A DNA stretch of 64,000 nt from CAVYEM01 sp963767635. Lineage in GTDB: Bacteria > Vulcanimicrobiota > Vulcanimicrobiia > Vulcanimicrobiales > Vulcanimicrobiaceae. Made by a program: the position numbers and the translations under genes. Shown in pieces: positions 8,753-17,137 of this stretch (position 1 is its first letter; each line of letters opens with the position of its first letter). The stretch covers positions 248,001 through 312,000 of the forward strand of contig CAVYEM010000003.1 of the NCBI GenBank assembly GCA_963767635.1, in the 5' to 3' direction. Under the pieces are notes generated by a model. That model was not told where the DNA came from, ran no database searches, and saw nothing but the letters and a program-made list of their open reading frames with translations.

Positions 8753-10417
8753 ATGCCGGCGCGATCAAACAAGGCGAGCCGGGGAACCAAAGAAACCGGC
8801 TCGCTTGCGCGCTACCATCAGAAGCGCGATTTCAAAGAAACGCCCGAACCGCGCGGCGCGCGCTCAAAGAGCAGCCCGCGCTTGCGTTTCGTCATCCAAA
8901 AACACCGCGCAACGCGTTTGCACTACGACTTTCGTTTGGAAGCCGATGGCGTGCTCAAATCTTGGGCGATCCCCAAGGGACCATCGTTCGAACCCAAGGA
9001 TCGGCGCCTGGCGATGCACGTCGAAGATCATCCGATGGACTACCGGACGTTCGAGGGAGTCATTCCGAAGGGAAATTACGGCGCCGGCGAGGTCATCGTG
9101 TGGGACGAAGGCACGTACGCGCTGGCGGAAGGATCCGATCCGGCCGCGGAGATCGGCAAAGGCAAGATCAAATTCCTCATGTACGGCAAAAAGGTGCGCG
9201 GCGAGTTCACGCTGGTTCGCATCCGGGGGCGCAGCAGCGAAAGCGGCGATCCGTGGCTGCTCATCAAGGATCACGACGAATTCGTAAATCCCAAGTATGA
9301 CATCGATACAGACAATAAGTCCGTAAAAACGGGGCGCACGGTGGAGTCCTACGCCGACGATCCGCAAGCGCCGCACTGGATTTCGAACAAAAAGTCCTCG
9401 GCAGCGGCCGCCGCGCAAAAAAAAACGGCGGCGCGCGAAAAGCGTGATGCTCTGCCGCGAATCGTGTCGCCGATGCTTGCCACGCTCGTCGACGAACCGT
9501 TCGACGATGACGATTGGCTGTTCGAAATCAAATGGGACGGGTATCGCGCGATCTGCACGGTGCGCGAGGACGGAAGCGTAGAATTGTTCTCGCGTAACGG
9601 TTTGGATTTTTTGAAAAAATTTCCGGAAATGAGCGCGCTTGGAAGTGCGTGGACGACGCTCCCTATCGTGGTGGACGGCGAAATCGTCAGCCTGGACGAC
9701 CAGGGACGCTCGTCGTTTCAGCGCTTGCAGGAGTCGCTCACGAGCCGCCGTGCCGCTCGTCCGAAGAAGCCGAATACACTCACCTATGTGGCGTTCGACG
9801 TTCTCTATGCCGACGGGCGCGATCTGCGCAAAAAGCCGCTCGAGGAGCGCAAAGCCGTGCTGGAGCGTTCCATTGCCGATGCGAACGTCGTGCTGTATTC
9901 CAAGCACGTCGTCGGTCGGGGCACGGCGCTCTTCGAACAGACGCGCGAGCGCCGGTTGGAAGGCATTGTCGGCAAACGGCGCGATTCGGCGTATCAGGAA
10001 CGCCGGACGCGCGATTGGGTGAAGATCAAAGCGCAGCTCGTACAGGAGTGCGTGGTCGGCGGCTTTACCGAACCGCGCGGCAGCCGCGCGGGCTTCGGCT
10101 CTTTGCTGCTCGGCTTGTACGAAGACGACAAGCTGCGCTACGTCGGCCATGCGGGCACGGGCTTCAACGCCAAAATGCTTGCCGCAATGACGAAAGAGCT
10201 GAAAGCCATCGAACGAAAGACCTCGCCGTTTGCCGGCAAAGTGGAGGCGAATACGCGGCCGCACTTCGTCGAGCCGAAAATGGTCGCGCAAATTCGCTTT
10301 ACCGAGTGGACGCGTGACGGCTACATGCGCCAACCGGCATTTTTGGGACTGCGCTTGGACAAAGATCCGAAGAGCTGCGTGCGCGAGCGTGCAGTCCGGG
10401 TCGGCGAGGTTGCCTGA
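8753..10417 (+). CDS. ligD: LigD-type ATP-dependent DNA ligase with 3'-phosphoesterase domain
   Basis: End-healing and sealing enzyme of bacterial non-homologous end joining. Residues about 40-190 form the phosphoesterase domain with the metal-site pattern His51, His57, Asp59, Arg61, His93 and Tyr97. Residues about 235-550 form the ligase domain, with the adenylated lysine in KWDG (Lys260) and a C-terminal OB domain. The polymerase domain that is fused in Mycobacterium or Pseudomonas LigD is absent here and is encoded by the next gene, which starts on the last base of this stop codon (TGATG). The gene order ligase, polymerase, Ku is a complete two-component NHEJ operon. Start at ATG 8753; no strong ribosome site seen. 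Confidence 0.96.
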   Translation: MPARSNKASRGTKETGSLARYHQKRDFKETPEPRGARSKSSPRLRFVIQKHRATRLHYDFRLEADGVLKSWAIPKGPSFEPKDRRLAMHVEDHPMDYRTFEGVIPKGNYGAGEVIVWDEGTYALAEGSDPAAEIGKGKIKFLMYGKKVRGEFTLVRIRGRSSESGDPWLLIKDHDEFVNPKYDIDTDNKSVKTGRTVESYADDPQAPHWISNKKSSAAAAAQKKTAAREKRDALPRIVSPMLATLVDEPFDDDDWLFEIKWDGYRAICTVREDGSVELFSRNGLDFLKKFPEMSALGSAWTTLPIVVDGEIVSLDDQGRSSFQRLQESLTSRRAARPKKPNTLTYVAFDVLYADGRDLRKKPLEERKAVLERSIADANVVLYSKHVVGRGTALFEQTRERRLEGIVGKRRDSAYQERRTRDWVKIKAQLVQECVVGGFTEPRGSRAGFGSLLLGLYEDDKLRYVGHAGTGFNAKMLAAMTKELKAIERKTSPFAGKVEANTRPHFVEPKMVAQIRFTEWTRDGYMRQPAFLGLRLDKDPKSCVRERAVRVGEVA

Positions 10418-11370
10418 TGCCGGCGCCAAAGGTGACGATCCGGATCGGCGATCGCGCGCTGCAGATTTCCAACCAGGACAAGGTCCTCTGGCCGCGGGAC
10501 GGCTATACCAAAGGCGACCTGATCGCGTATTATCGCAGCGTGGCGCGCTGGCTGCTTCCGCATCTTCGTGATCGGCCGCTGACTTTGCAGCGATTTCCCG
10601 AAGGCATCGACGGGCAGTCGTTTTTTGAAAAGCAGGCGCCGCGATTCAAGCCGGATTGGATCCCGACGATTGCGCTGGCTGCCGACGAGGGTTCCCGCAA
10701 AGTTACGTACATGCTGTGCAACGACGAAGCGGCGCTGGCGTGGTGCGCGAACCTGGCGTCCGTCGTCCTGCACGTGTGGTATTCGCACGTGCCGAGCACC
10801 GACTCACCCGATTACGCGCTTTTCGATTTGGACACGTGCGAGCAGACCACGATAAAAACGCTCGCAAGCGTGGCGCTGGGGTTCCGCGATGCGTTAACCG
10901 GCATCGGCCTGCCGTCGTTGGTGAAAACCTCTGGTGGCTCCGGTTTGCACGTGGTCATTCCGCTCAAGGCCGGCTACGATTACGATACAATTCGTACGTT
11001 CGCGGAAATCGTGGCACGGCACATCGCGGCGCAGTTTCCCGAGCTCACTACGCTGGAACGCACGATCTCCAAACGCCCGAAAACGTCGGTGTACTTGGAT
11101 TGGGTACAGGTCGGGCGTGGAAAGACCGTCGTTCCGCCGTACGGCGTTCGAGCCCGCGACAAAGCGCCGGTTTCCATGCCGCTGGACTGGCCCGAGGTGG
11201 AGCAACTCGCACGCAGCCGCAGCGCGCTGCAAAGCGTTCTCGCGCAATGGAACATTTCGAACGCGCGCGAACGTCTGGAGGCGCGCGGCGACCTCTGGGC
11301 CGGCCGGTATTGGAAGCCGGTAAACTTGGAGGCGGCGCTAAAGAAGGCCCAGCGCGTCTGGGCCGCCTAA
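10417..11370 (+). CDS. ligD: LigD polymerase-domain protein (NHEJ primase/polymerase)
   Basis: A stand-alone 317-residue LigD-type polymerase of the archaeo-eukaryotic primase superfamily, which fills gaps at broken ends with a preference for ribonucleotides. The two metal-binding aspartates lie in FDLD (Asp137 and Asp139), the nucleotide/phosphate loop is TSGGSGLH (171-178), and the third aspartate is in VYLDW (Asp228). The spacing matches characterised LigD polymerase domains. It overlaps the ligase stop by one base, so the split is a real gene boundary rather than a frameshift: the ligase ends with a normal OB-domain C-terminus and this protein has its own ATG. Confidence 0.96.
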   Translation: MPAPKVTIRIGDRALQISNQDKVLWPRDGYTKGDLIAYYRSVARWLLPHLRDRPLTLQRFPEGIDGQSFFEKQAPRFKPDWIPTIALAADEGSRKVTYMLCNDEAALAWCANLASVVLHVWYSHVPSTDSPDYALFDLDTCEQTTIKTLASVALGFRDALTGIGLPSLVKTSGGSGLHVVIPLKAGYDYDTIRTFAEIVARHIAAQFPELTTLERTISKRPKTSVYLDWVQVGRGKTVVPPYGVRARDKAPVSMPLDWPEVEQLARSRSALQSVLAQWNISNARERLEARGDLWAGRYWKPVNLEAALKKAQRVWAA

Positions 11371-11436
11371 GGGCGCCGCAGGGTATACTCGAAAAACCGG
11401 CTTTTCGGATGGCCGGAGGGGAGAGCGCAACGCTTT

Positions 11437-12306
11437 ATGGCTCACGCAATATGGTCGGGATCGATTAACTTCGGGCTGGTGACGATACCGGTCAAGCTCT
11501 TTACCGCCGTGCGCACGAACGATCTATCGTTCAACATGCTGCACGCGAAAGACGAAGGACGGATCAAGTACGAGCGCTTGTGCTCGATCGACGAGAAGCC
11601 CGTACCCTGGGACGAGATCGTCAAAGGGTACGAATACGAAAAGGGCGAGTACGTCATTCTGACGGACGACGACTTCAAAAAGGTCAATCCGGAGGCTACG
11701 CAGAGCGTCGATATTCTGGAGTTCGTGGAGCTCGAAAAGATCGATCCGATGTTCTTCGACAAGCCGTATTATTTGGAGCCCACCAAGCAAGGACGGCATG
11801 CGTACGCGCTCCTGCGCGAAGCGCTCTCGCGGGCCAACAAAGTGGCGATCGCGCGCGTGGTCATTCGCACGAAGGAAACGATTGCCGCGGTCAAACCCAG
11901 CGGTGATGCTCTAGTTCTGGAACTGATGCACTGGGCGGACGAACTGGTCGAACAAAACGACTTGGAGTTTCCGTCCGAGATCACGCTGCCCGAACCGGAA
12001 ATGAAAATGGCCAAGATGCTGATCGACTCGATGAGCGTGGACGAGTTCGAGCCCGGCAAATTCACCAACCGGTATCACGAAGAACTCATGGCGATGATCG
12101 AAGCGCGTGCGGCCGGCAAAGAAGTGCCGCGCCCCAAGAAAGCCCCCGGGCGCGCCAAGGTGGTGGACCTCATGGACGTGCTGCAGCAGAGTCTGCAAGA
12201 GAGCAAAAAGCAGCGCGAAGGACGCGCGGCCGCGGCGCCAAAACGCGCGGCCCATCGCTCGTCCCCTGCCGCTTCCGGCGAACGCCGCAAGAAAAAGAGC
12301 GCGTAA
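11437..12306 (+). CDS. ku: Ku protein, DNA end-binding homodimer for NHEJ
   Basis: Binds broken DNA ends and recruits LigD. The N-terminus AIWSGSINFGLVTIPVKL is the canonical bacterial Ku start, and the beta-barrel core continues to about residue 255 with the conserved RIKYERLC and KPYYLEP segments. The last 40 residues are a Lys/Arg-rich tail ending in RRKKKSA, the kind of extension that in other Ku proteins aids DNA binding and ligase stimulation. A GGAGGGG ribosome site lies about 12 bases upstream of ATG 11437. The 66-base gap from the polymerase gene contains only a weak CCGG hairpin, so one transcript is likely. Its end nearly meets the convergent MFS gene. Confidence 0.97.
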   Translation: MAHAIWSGSINFGLVTIPVKLFTAVRTNDLSFNMLHAKDEGRIKYERLCSIDEKPVPWDEIVKGYEYEKGEYVILTDDDFKKVNPEATQSVDILEFVELEKIDPMFFDKPYYLEPTKQGRHAYALLREALSRANKVAIARVVIRTKETIAAVKPSGDALVLELMHWADELVEQNDLEFPSEITLPEPEMKMAKMLIDSMSVDEFEPGKFTNRYHEELMAMIEARAAGKEVPRPKKAPGRAKVVDLMDVLQQSLQESKKQREGRAAAAPKRAAHRSSPAASGERRKKKSA

Positions 12307-12312
12307 AGTTCG

Positions 12313-13502
12313 CTAATCCGTAGCCGGAACTGCGTCCGAGCCGGAAGAGGTGCCCACCGCATCTCGTTTGCCGCTGTGCATACCCATCGCCAACGCCACT
12401 GCGGCAAAGAACAGCGACGACATCGCTGACCACGGGGAGCCGAACGCGCCGAGCAGGCCCGTGGAAAGCGGCGGCGAGATGATGCCCGAGAATGAATCGA
12501 GCGACGAGGTGACGCTGAGCACGGTTCCTTGCACCGCGTCTTCCGCGGCGCTGCTGATCAGTGCGAGCAGTCCGGTATTGCCGAATGCCATGCCGACGCT
12601 GAAGATGGCCGACATAATCGCGAGCTGCCACACGGTGGCGACGAACGGGACGAACGCGAAAGCGCACACCAGCGAGGCCATGCCAATCGTCGACATCGCG
12701 CGGTTTCCGAGCCGATCGGAGACGCGGCCCAGGACGATAGCGTTGACGAACACGTTGATCACGGAAATGTAAATCATGAACATGTACGTCTGCCGAAGTC
12801 CGAAATGGAGTTGATGCGCGAAATACAGCGCCATCACGCCAAACCAGCCGTACAGTGCCAGCGAGAGCGCGAGCTTTTGCCACAATTTGGGGGAGAGAGA
12901 CGGGTTTTTGAAGGTGCGAGCGATCTCCGAAGGGCCCACGACTGCGGCTTTGTCGAGCTTGTTCTCGACTCGGGCAGAACGATCAGCGTGACGATGAGGG
13001 TGATGAACTGCAATCCCGCTGCGGTGTAGAGCGGAACGGCGAATCCGTACACCGACAGTACGGCGCCCATGGCCGGCCCGAAGGCCATTCCGGCCGCAAA
13101 GGTAGCGCTGATGTAAGCGAATGCCCGCGCGCGATCTTTGGGCACGACCAAGTCCGCCACGTACGCTTGCGTGACGCCGATGTTGCCGCCCGAGCAGCCC
13201 TCGATGAAGCGCGCGACGAACACCCATACGATCGTCGGTGACCAGCCTAACATGGCCCACCCGATCGTTGCGCCGATTTGACTGATGACGAGCACACCTT
13301 TGCGCCCGATACGGTCGGAGAGATTGCCCCACACCGGTCCGCTGAGCAGTTGGCAAAAAGAAAAAAGCGCGAACAAGCCGCCGACGACGATCGCGGATTG
13401 ATGAAAATGCAGCACGTAGTACGGGAGGAGCGGAATCAGCAGACTGAATCCCAGGATGTCGATGAACGTGATGCCAAGGATCGGCGCCAGGCGAGGGATC
13501 AC
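12313..13502 (-). CDS. MFS transporter, frameshifted near 12970
   Basis: A 12-helix major-facilitator transporter read in two frames. The first half runs from GTG 13502 to about 12970 and contains the loop 2-3 motif GNLSDRIGRKG and the TM4-5 signature; the second half continues in another frame from VENKLDKAA to the stop at 12313, with a second-half loop SDRLGNRAMS. Each half is a good six-helix bundle, so a single indel around 12961-12980 separates them. The start overlaps the HtrA stop (GTGA at 13499-13502). The pattern resembles drug/sugar efflux carriers; the substrate is unknown. It is either a sequencing indel or a recent inactivation. Confidence 0.85.
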
Positions 13503-14455
13503 GCCGCTTCGATAGGTAAAACCAGCGGTTGGATGCGTTCGCTTTTGCGCACGATCGTGAGCCGATAACTCCGCTGCAAATCGAGCAACGTGAGCTCTCG
13601 ATGCAGATCGTCGATGCCGCGCACGGGTTGGTCTTCGAACGCCACCAGAACGTCGCCTTCGCGAATGCCCGCAGTTTCCGCGGGACTCCCCGGCTCGACG
13701 GAAACGATGAGAATCGCTCGCGCACCGGTTAATTCGTGCAGGCGAACCAGGCGGCGCGGCAGATCGATGTCTTGTCCGGCGATGCCCAGATAGCCGCGAC
13801 GCACGTGCCCCTCGCGCATGAGTATGGGGCCGATGAGTTTGGCGGTGTTGATGGCGATGGCAAAGCAAATGCCCTGGCCGGGAAAGACTGCGGTATTGAC
13901 GCCGACGACCGCGCCGTCGGCCGTGACCAGCGGACCGCCCGAATTTCCGGGATTGAGCGCCGCATCGGTTTGAATGACGTTGTCGATTAGGCGGCCCGAT
14001 TGCGCGCGCAGCGAGCGTCCCAGCGCGCTGACCACACCGGCAGTGACGGTGTACTGCAAACCGTACGGATTGCCGACGGCGACGACGAGCTGGCCGGGCC
14101 GAAGGCGTGCGGAGTCTCCGAAGCGCACCGGGACCAAATCGGCGGCGTGGATGCGCACGACGGCAAGGTCCGTATGCTCGTCCTCGCCCACGAGCTGTGC
14201 CGGCGCTTCGCGGCCGTCGAGAAGCGAGACGACGATCGTTTCGGCGCCGCGAACGACGTGGCTGTTGGTGAGTACGAACCCGTCGGGTGTAAATATGAAG
14301 CCGGAGCCGTTGCCGCCGCGGCGGCCCGTGCGGCTTTCGATGGCGACGACCGACGGGCTTACCGCTTGCGCCGCGTGCGTGACGGCTTGCGAGTAGGCGT
14401 CGAGCGGCGCGTCGGCCGCATCATCGGAGACTAGGCGGAAAGGGAGGGCAGACAT
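13499..14455 (-). CDS. HtrA/DegP-like serine protease with PDZ domain
   Basis: A 318-residue trypsin-fold protease. The catalytic triad is visible as His66 (TNSHVV), Asp96 (HTDLAVV) and Ser172 (GNSGGPL), and a single PDZ domain spans about 225-310. No signal peptide or membrane anchor is seen at the N-terminus, which begins MSALPFRLVSDD, so this may be a cytoplasmic member, unlike DegP or DegS; a missing upstream start is possible but not evident. It overlaps the MFS transporter by four bases. Its promoter must lie in or next to the repeat array at 14506-14853. Confidence 0.93.
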   Translation of the reverse strand: MSALPFRLVSDDAADAPLDAYSQAVTHAAQAVSPSVVAIESRTGRRGGNGSGFIFTPDGFVLTNSHVVRGAETIVVSLLDGREAPAQLVGEDEHTDLAVVRIHAADLVPVRFGDSARLRPGQLVVAVGNPYGLQYTVTAGVVSALGRSLRAQSGRLIDNVIQTDAALNPGNSGGPLVTADGAVVGVNTAVFPGQGICFAIAINTAKLIGPILMREGHVRRGYLGIAGQDIDLPRRLVRLHELTGARAILIVSVEPGSPAETAGIREGDVLVAFEDQPVRGIDDLHRELTLLDLQRSYRLTIVRKSERIQPLVLPIEAA

Positions 14456-14505
14456 GGTGGCATCACCAACCGCCCGCCGCTGGTCGGGGTTTCATGCCCC
14501 AGTTC

Positions 14506-14853
14506 TGTCACCCTGAGCCTGTCGAAGGGCGCGTCTTGTCACTCTGGGCTATATCTTGTCACCCTGAGCCTGTCGAAGGGCGTCTCCTTGTCACCCTGAG
14601 GCTTATATCTTGTCACCCTGAGCTTGTCGAAGGGCGTCCCCTTGCCACCCTGAGCGTGTCGAAGGGCGCCCCCTTGCCACCCTGAGCGTCTCGAAGCGCG
14701 CATCTTGTCACCCTGACTATATATTGTCACCCTGAGCCTGTCGAAGGGCGCATCTTGTCACCCTGAGCCTGTCGAAGGGCGCATCTTGTCACCCTGAGGC
14801 TTATATCTTGTCACCCTGAGTGTGTCGAAGGGCTGAGCGAGTCGAAAGCTCGA
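14506..14853. repeat. REP-like array, at least eight copies
   Basis: About 350 bases of irregular tandem copies of a 20-odd-base element of the form CACCCTGAGCnTGTCGAAGG, separated by short linkers such as GCGCATCTTGT. Good copies begin near 14506, 14557, 14608, 14641, 14673, 14726, 14754 and 14810. Between them are truncated copies ending in GGCTTATAT or CTATATATT (near 14537, 14588, 14704, 14784). The element is an imperfect palindrome (CCCT...AGGG). It fills the gap between the HtrA gene and tRNA-Leu and holds no gene; the ORFs across it only reflect the repeat. Confidence 0.9.
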
Positions 14854-14866
14854 ACGAGGTGACGGC

Positions 14867-14952
14867 GCGCCCGGATGGCGGAATTGGTAGACGCGCTGGT
14901 TTCAGGTATCAGTGGCCGTAAGGCCGTGGGGGTTCGAGTCCCTTTCCGGGCA
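14867..14952 (+). tRNA. tRNA-Leu, anticodon CAG
   Basis: Folds as a class II tRNA: acceptor stem GCCCGGA/TCCGGGC with discriminator A, D arm with GGTAGAC, anticodon stem CTGGT/ATCAG around the loop TTCAGGT (anticodon CAG), a long variable arm (GGCCGTAAGGCC) and a T loop TTCGAGT. CCA is not encoded. The 3' end is followed by non-coding, hairpin-rich DNA, a common integration context, but no integrase is present. Confidence 0.97.
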
Positions 14953-15375
14953 GTAGATTTATGTTCAACTCCAAAAACTGCGAGGTTTTTGGAGTTCCGG
15001 ACACGGGTTGTTGGTTTTTGTAACGCGTGACATTTAACGTGACGTTTTTGTAGTTTCCGGCTGCAATCGCGCACGATGCTAGCGCGAAACGCGTTGTGCC
15101 AGGCGCGTGGCGCCCCACGCACTTACATTTTAGCCGCCGTGCTTAGACGAGAGGGAGTACTGACCAGCGGCGATCGGCTGGCGACGCAGATCTATCGGCT
15201 TCGACGCTTTGCAGAAGGTGCGCTCTTGCGAGCACCTTCTGCAAAGAAAGCGATGGAAACGTAATGCAAGGACCAGAGGAAACCGGAATCAGTCCTCTTA
15301 AAGAAGAGGCGCTTTTCATGCGCCAGCTGCGGAATTTGATCTTCCGCGTAGCGCCTTATCAAGGCGTTTTGAGCG
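14953..15375. other. Gene-free region with a cluster of five hairpins
   Basis: No convincing gene in either strand; short ORFs of 60-90 codons here do not look coded. From 15207 to 15366 there are five closely spaced perfect inverted repeats: a 14-bp stem at 15207-15220/15233-15246, CCTCTT/AAGAGG at 15294-15309, GGCGC/GCGCC at 15308-15324, GCGGAA/TTCCGC at 15329-15347 and CGCCTT/AAGGCG at 15352-15366. None is followed by a T-run on either strand. This could be a structured RNA, a recombination scar beside the tRNA, or a miniature mobile element. Confidence 0.6.
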
Positions 15376-16842
15376 TCACGTTCCTCCGGACGACTTTGCC
15401 GGACAAGAGTGGGCCTCATGGCGACGATTCCTTTTCGTTGCCGAAATTGGCGGTACAGGCCCAAAGCCCGTGGTCCTTAATCCCGTCACGCGGCCATTTT
15501 TATCCTTAATGAACGTTATATGAAGCGACGGATCGTCGCTTCCAATGAACTGCGTCGCCGAAACGGGCATGAAGTGAAACGCGGGACCCATGCCCGGGTC
15601 AACTTTTAGGCCCTTCGTTTCTGCGGTGACGACGATCGGCGGCGGCTTCATGTTCATGCCCCGCGGCAGCACCGGCGCATACGAGCCTGCGACGGCATTC
15701 AAGTCGGCTGCCGACACGGCAACCGCTTTCGGTTTTTGGCCCCCGGTCAACGCAACTCTGATTTTCGGATCGAGCTCGAACGCGGCGTTGTCGTAATTGG
15801 TAAGGATCGAAACGACGTAGCCCAGATCGGGATACATATCGAGCACGCCCTGAATGCCCGGACCGCCGCCTGAATGCCCGACAATGCGCACGCCGTTTTC
15901 AATGCGTTCTTCCATGCCGTACCCATAGCGCACACCCGGGCGGCCCGTGTTGACATGTCCATGCAGGGCGAGCTTCGTGTATGCGCGATTCAGCAATTTG
16001 TCCGTCTGCAGCGCTTCCGCAAAACGCCACAGATCGCCGACCGTTGAATACCCGCCGCCGGCAGAGCCGCCCCGCTGCAGGAAAAACACGTTGGATTTGC
16101 GCGGCGCGCCGGGCGCCGCGGTCATATTTGTATAGCCTATTGCGCGATTCGGAACGTCTTCATCCGCAGGCCAATTGCCGGTATCGCGCATTCCTGCCAC
16201 GTCGAATACATGGTGCTGAACGTAATCGTAATACGATTCGCCGGAAACGTGCGCGATCACTAAGCCGAGGACGATGTAGCCCGCATTGCTGTATTGCCAT
16301 GACGAGCCGGGCTTGAACAGCAGCGGCTTCCGCACGAAAAACGGCAGCAGCGATTCTAAGGTATCGTAGCGGCTCATGTTGTTGCGCACGAAGTCCGGTC
16401 CGAAAAAATCGCCGAGCCCGGACGTGTGCGTCAATAATTGCCGGATCGTAATTTGCGATGCGACCGCGTGATTGGGATATGCGGGTAAGTCTTTCGCTAA
16501 GCGGTCGTCGAGGGAAATTTTTCCGGCTTGCGCGAGTTGGAGAATCGCAACGCCCGTGAACATCTTGCCCATCGAGCCGATGTTGAATTTTGTCGCGACG
16601 CTGTTTTTGACGCCGAACGAATGGTCCGCGTAACCGTACGCGCCTTGGAACAACACGTTGCCGCCCTTTGCAAGAAGCGCGGCTCCCGAGAAGCGGTCTT
16701 GCGCGGAGAGCCGCACAAGGCTCGATCTCATGTCGCTAACGACGGTCGGCGTAGGCGCGACCGACGCGCCGCTTTGCAATGGCATGATTGCCGAGAGGAC
16801 GAAGGCGCTCGGCAATACTTTGAGCCTAAACAGATCATGCAT
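15376..16842 (-). CDS. Serine beta-lactamase-fold hydrolase, exported
   Basis: A 488-residue protein of the class C beta-lactamase/DD-peptidase/esterase superfamily. Residues about 1-28 look like a signal peptide. The nucleophile motif SMGK (Ser90, Lys93), the YSN tyrosine motif (near residue 195) and a C-terminal HSGGGPG motif in place of KTG are all present, so it should be catalytically competent. A C-terminal extension of about 100 residues follows. I chose ATG 16842 because GGAG lies seven bases upstream; the frame continues upstream to 16965 without such a site. Members hydrolyse peptidoglycan peptides, esters or D-amino peptides, and the substrate cannot be told from sequence. A second, intact homolog lies just upstream. 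Confidence 0.9.
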   Translation of the reverse strand: MHDLFRLKVLPSAFVLSAIMPLQSGASVAPTPTVVSDMRSSLVRLSAQDRFSGAALLAKGGNVLFQGAYGYADHSFGVKNSVATKFNIGSMGKMFTGVAILQLAQAGKISLDDRLAKDLPAYPNHAVASQITIRQLLTHTSGLGDFFGPDFVRNNMSRYDTLESLLPFFVRKPLLFKPGSSWQYSNAGYIVLGLVIAHVSGESYYDYVQHHVFDVAGMRDTGNWPADEDVPNRAIGYTNMTAAPGAPRKSNVFFLQRGGSAGGGYSTVGDLWRFAEALQTDKLLNRAYTKLALHGHVNTGRPGVRYGYGMEERIENGVRIVGHSGGGPGIQGVLDMYPDLGYVVSILTNYDNAAFELDPKIRVALTGGQKPKAVAVSAADLNAVAGSYAPVLPRGMNMKPPPIVVTAETKGLKVDPGMGPAFHFMPVSATQFIGSDDPSLHITFIKDKNGRVTGLRTTGFGPVPPISATKRNRRHEAHSCPAKSSGGT

Positions 16843-17137
16843 AGGAATCTCCGTAGGTTTTCCGCGGATCATTACGGGCGCGAATGGTCTCCTTTCGAAA
16901 TCGTAGCGCAACGTTCCGTTATGGTCCACGAGATTCGAGGAACTAGAGGTTGAAACGGCAGCCAAAGTGCCGCACTAATGCGTCAGGCGTAGACTCCCTG
17001 TCTGAGCACTTCCAGGCGGTGAACAGTAATCTCGTCGAGGGCGGCCGGCATGGCAGCCAAGAGCCCACGTTCGTCGGTACTCAAGACCTGGAACCTCGTA
17101 AAGATCCGTCAAAGCATGTGCCCTGGTTGTCGCTTGA
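16843..17137. other. Intergenic region, 295 bases, no gene seen
   Basis: Lies between two minus-strand serine hydrolases. It contains a short weak ORF on the plus strand that I regard as chance. The promoter of the downstream hydrolase is presumably here, but I see no clear -35/-10 pair. Confidence 0.5.

Noticed and set aside
8864..10429. 521-codon minus-strand ORF antisense to the LigD ligase gene
   Set aside because: It is the mirror frame of a GC-rich gene with strong motifs on the plus strand; its translation has no domain and is full of Arg/Ala/His runs.
10417..11370. LigD polymerase as a frameshift product of a longer LigD
   Set aside because: The upstream protein ends with a complete OB domain and the polymerase has its own ATG with normal N-terminus; split LigD genes are known.
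14506..14853. CRISPR array
   Set aside because: Copies are irregularly spaced with near-identical short linkers, no unique spacers of constant length and no cas genes nearby.
14811..15122. 103-codon minus-strand ORF over tRNA-Leu
   Set aside because: It contains the antisense translation of the tRNA (KGTRTPTALRPL type), a well-known false gene.
15192..15464. Short ORFs reading through the hairpin cluster on both strands
   Set aside because: The translations only mirror the inverted repeats and show no ribosome site or conserved pattern.
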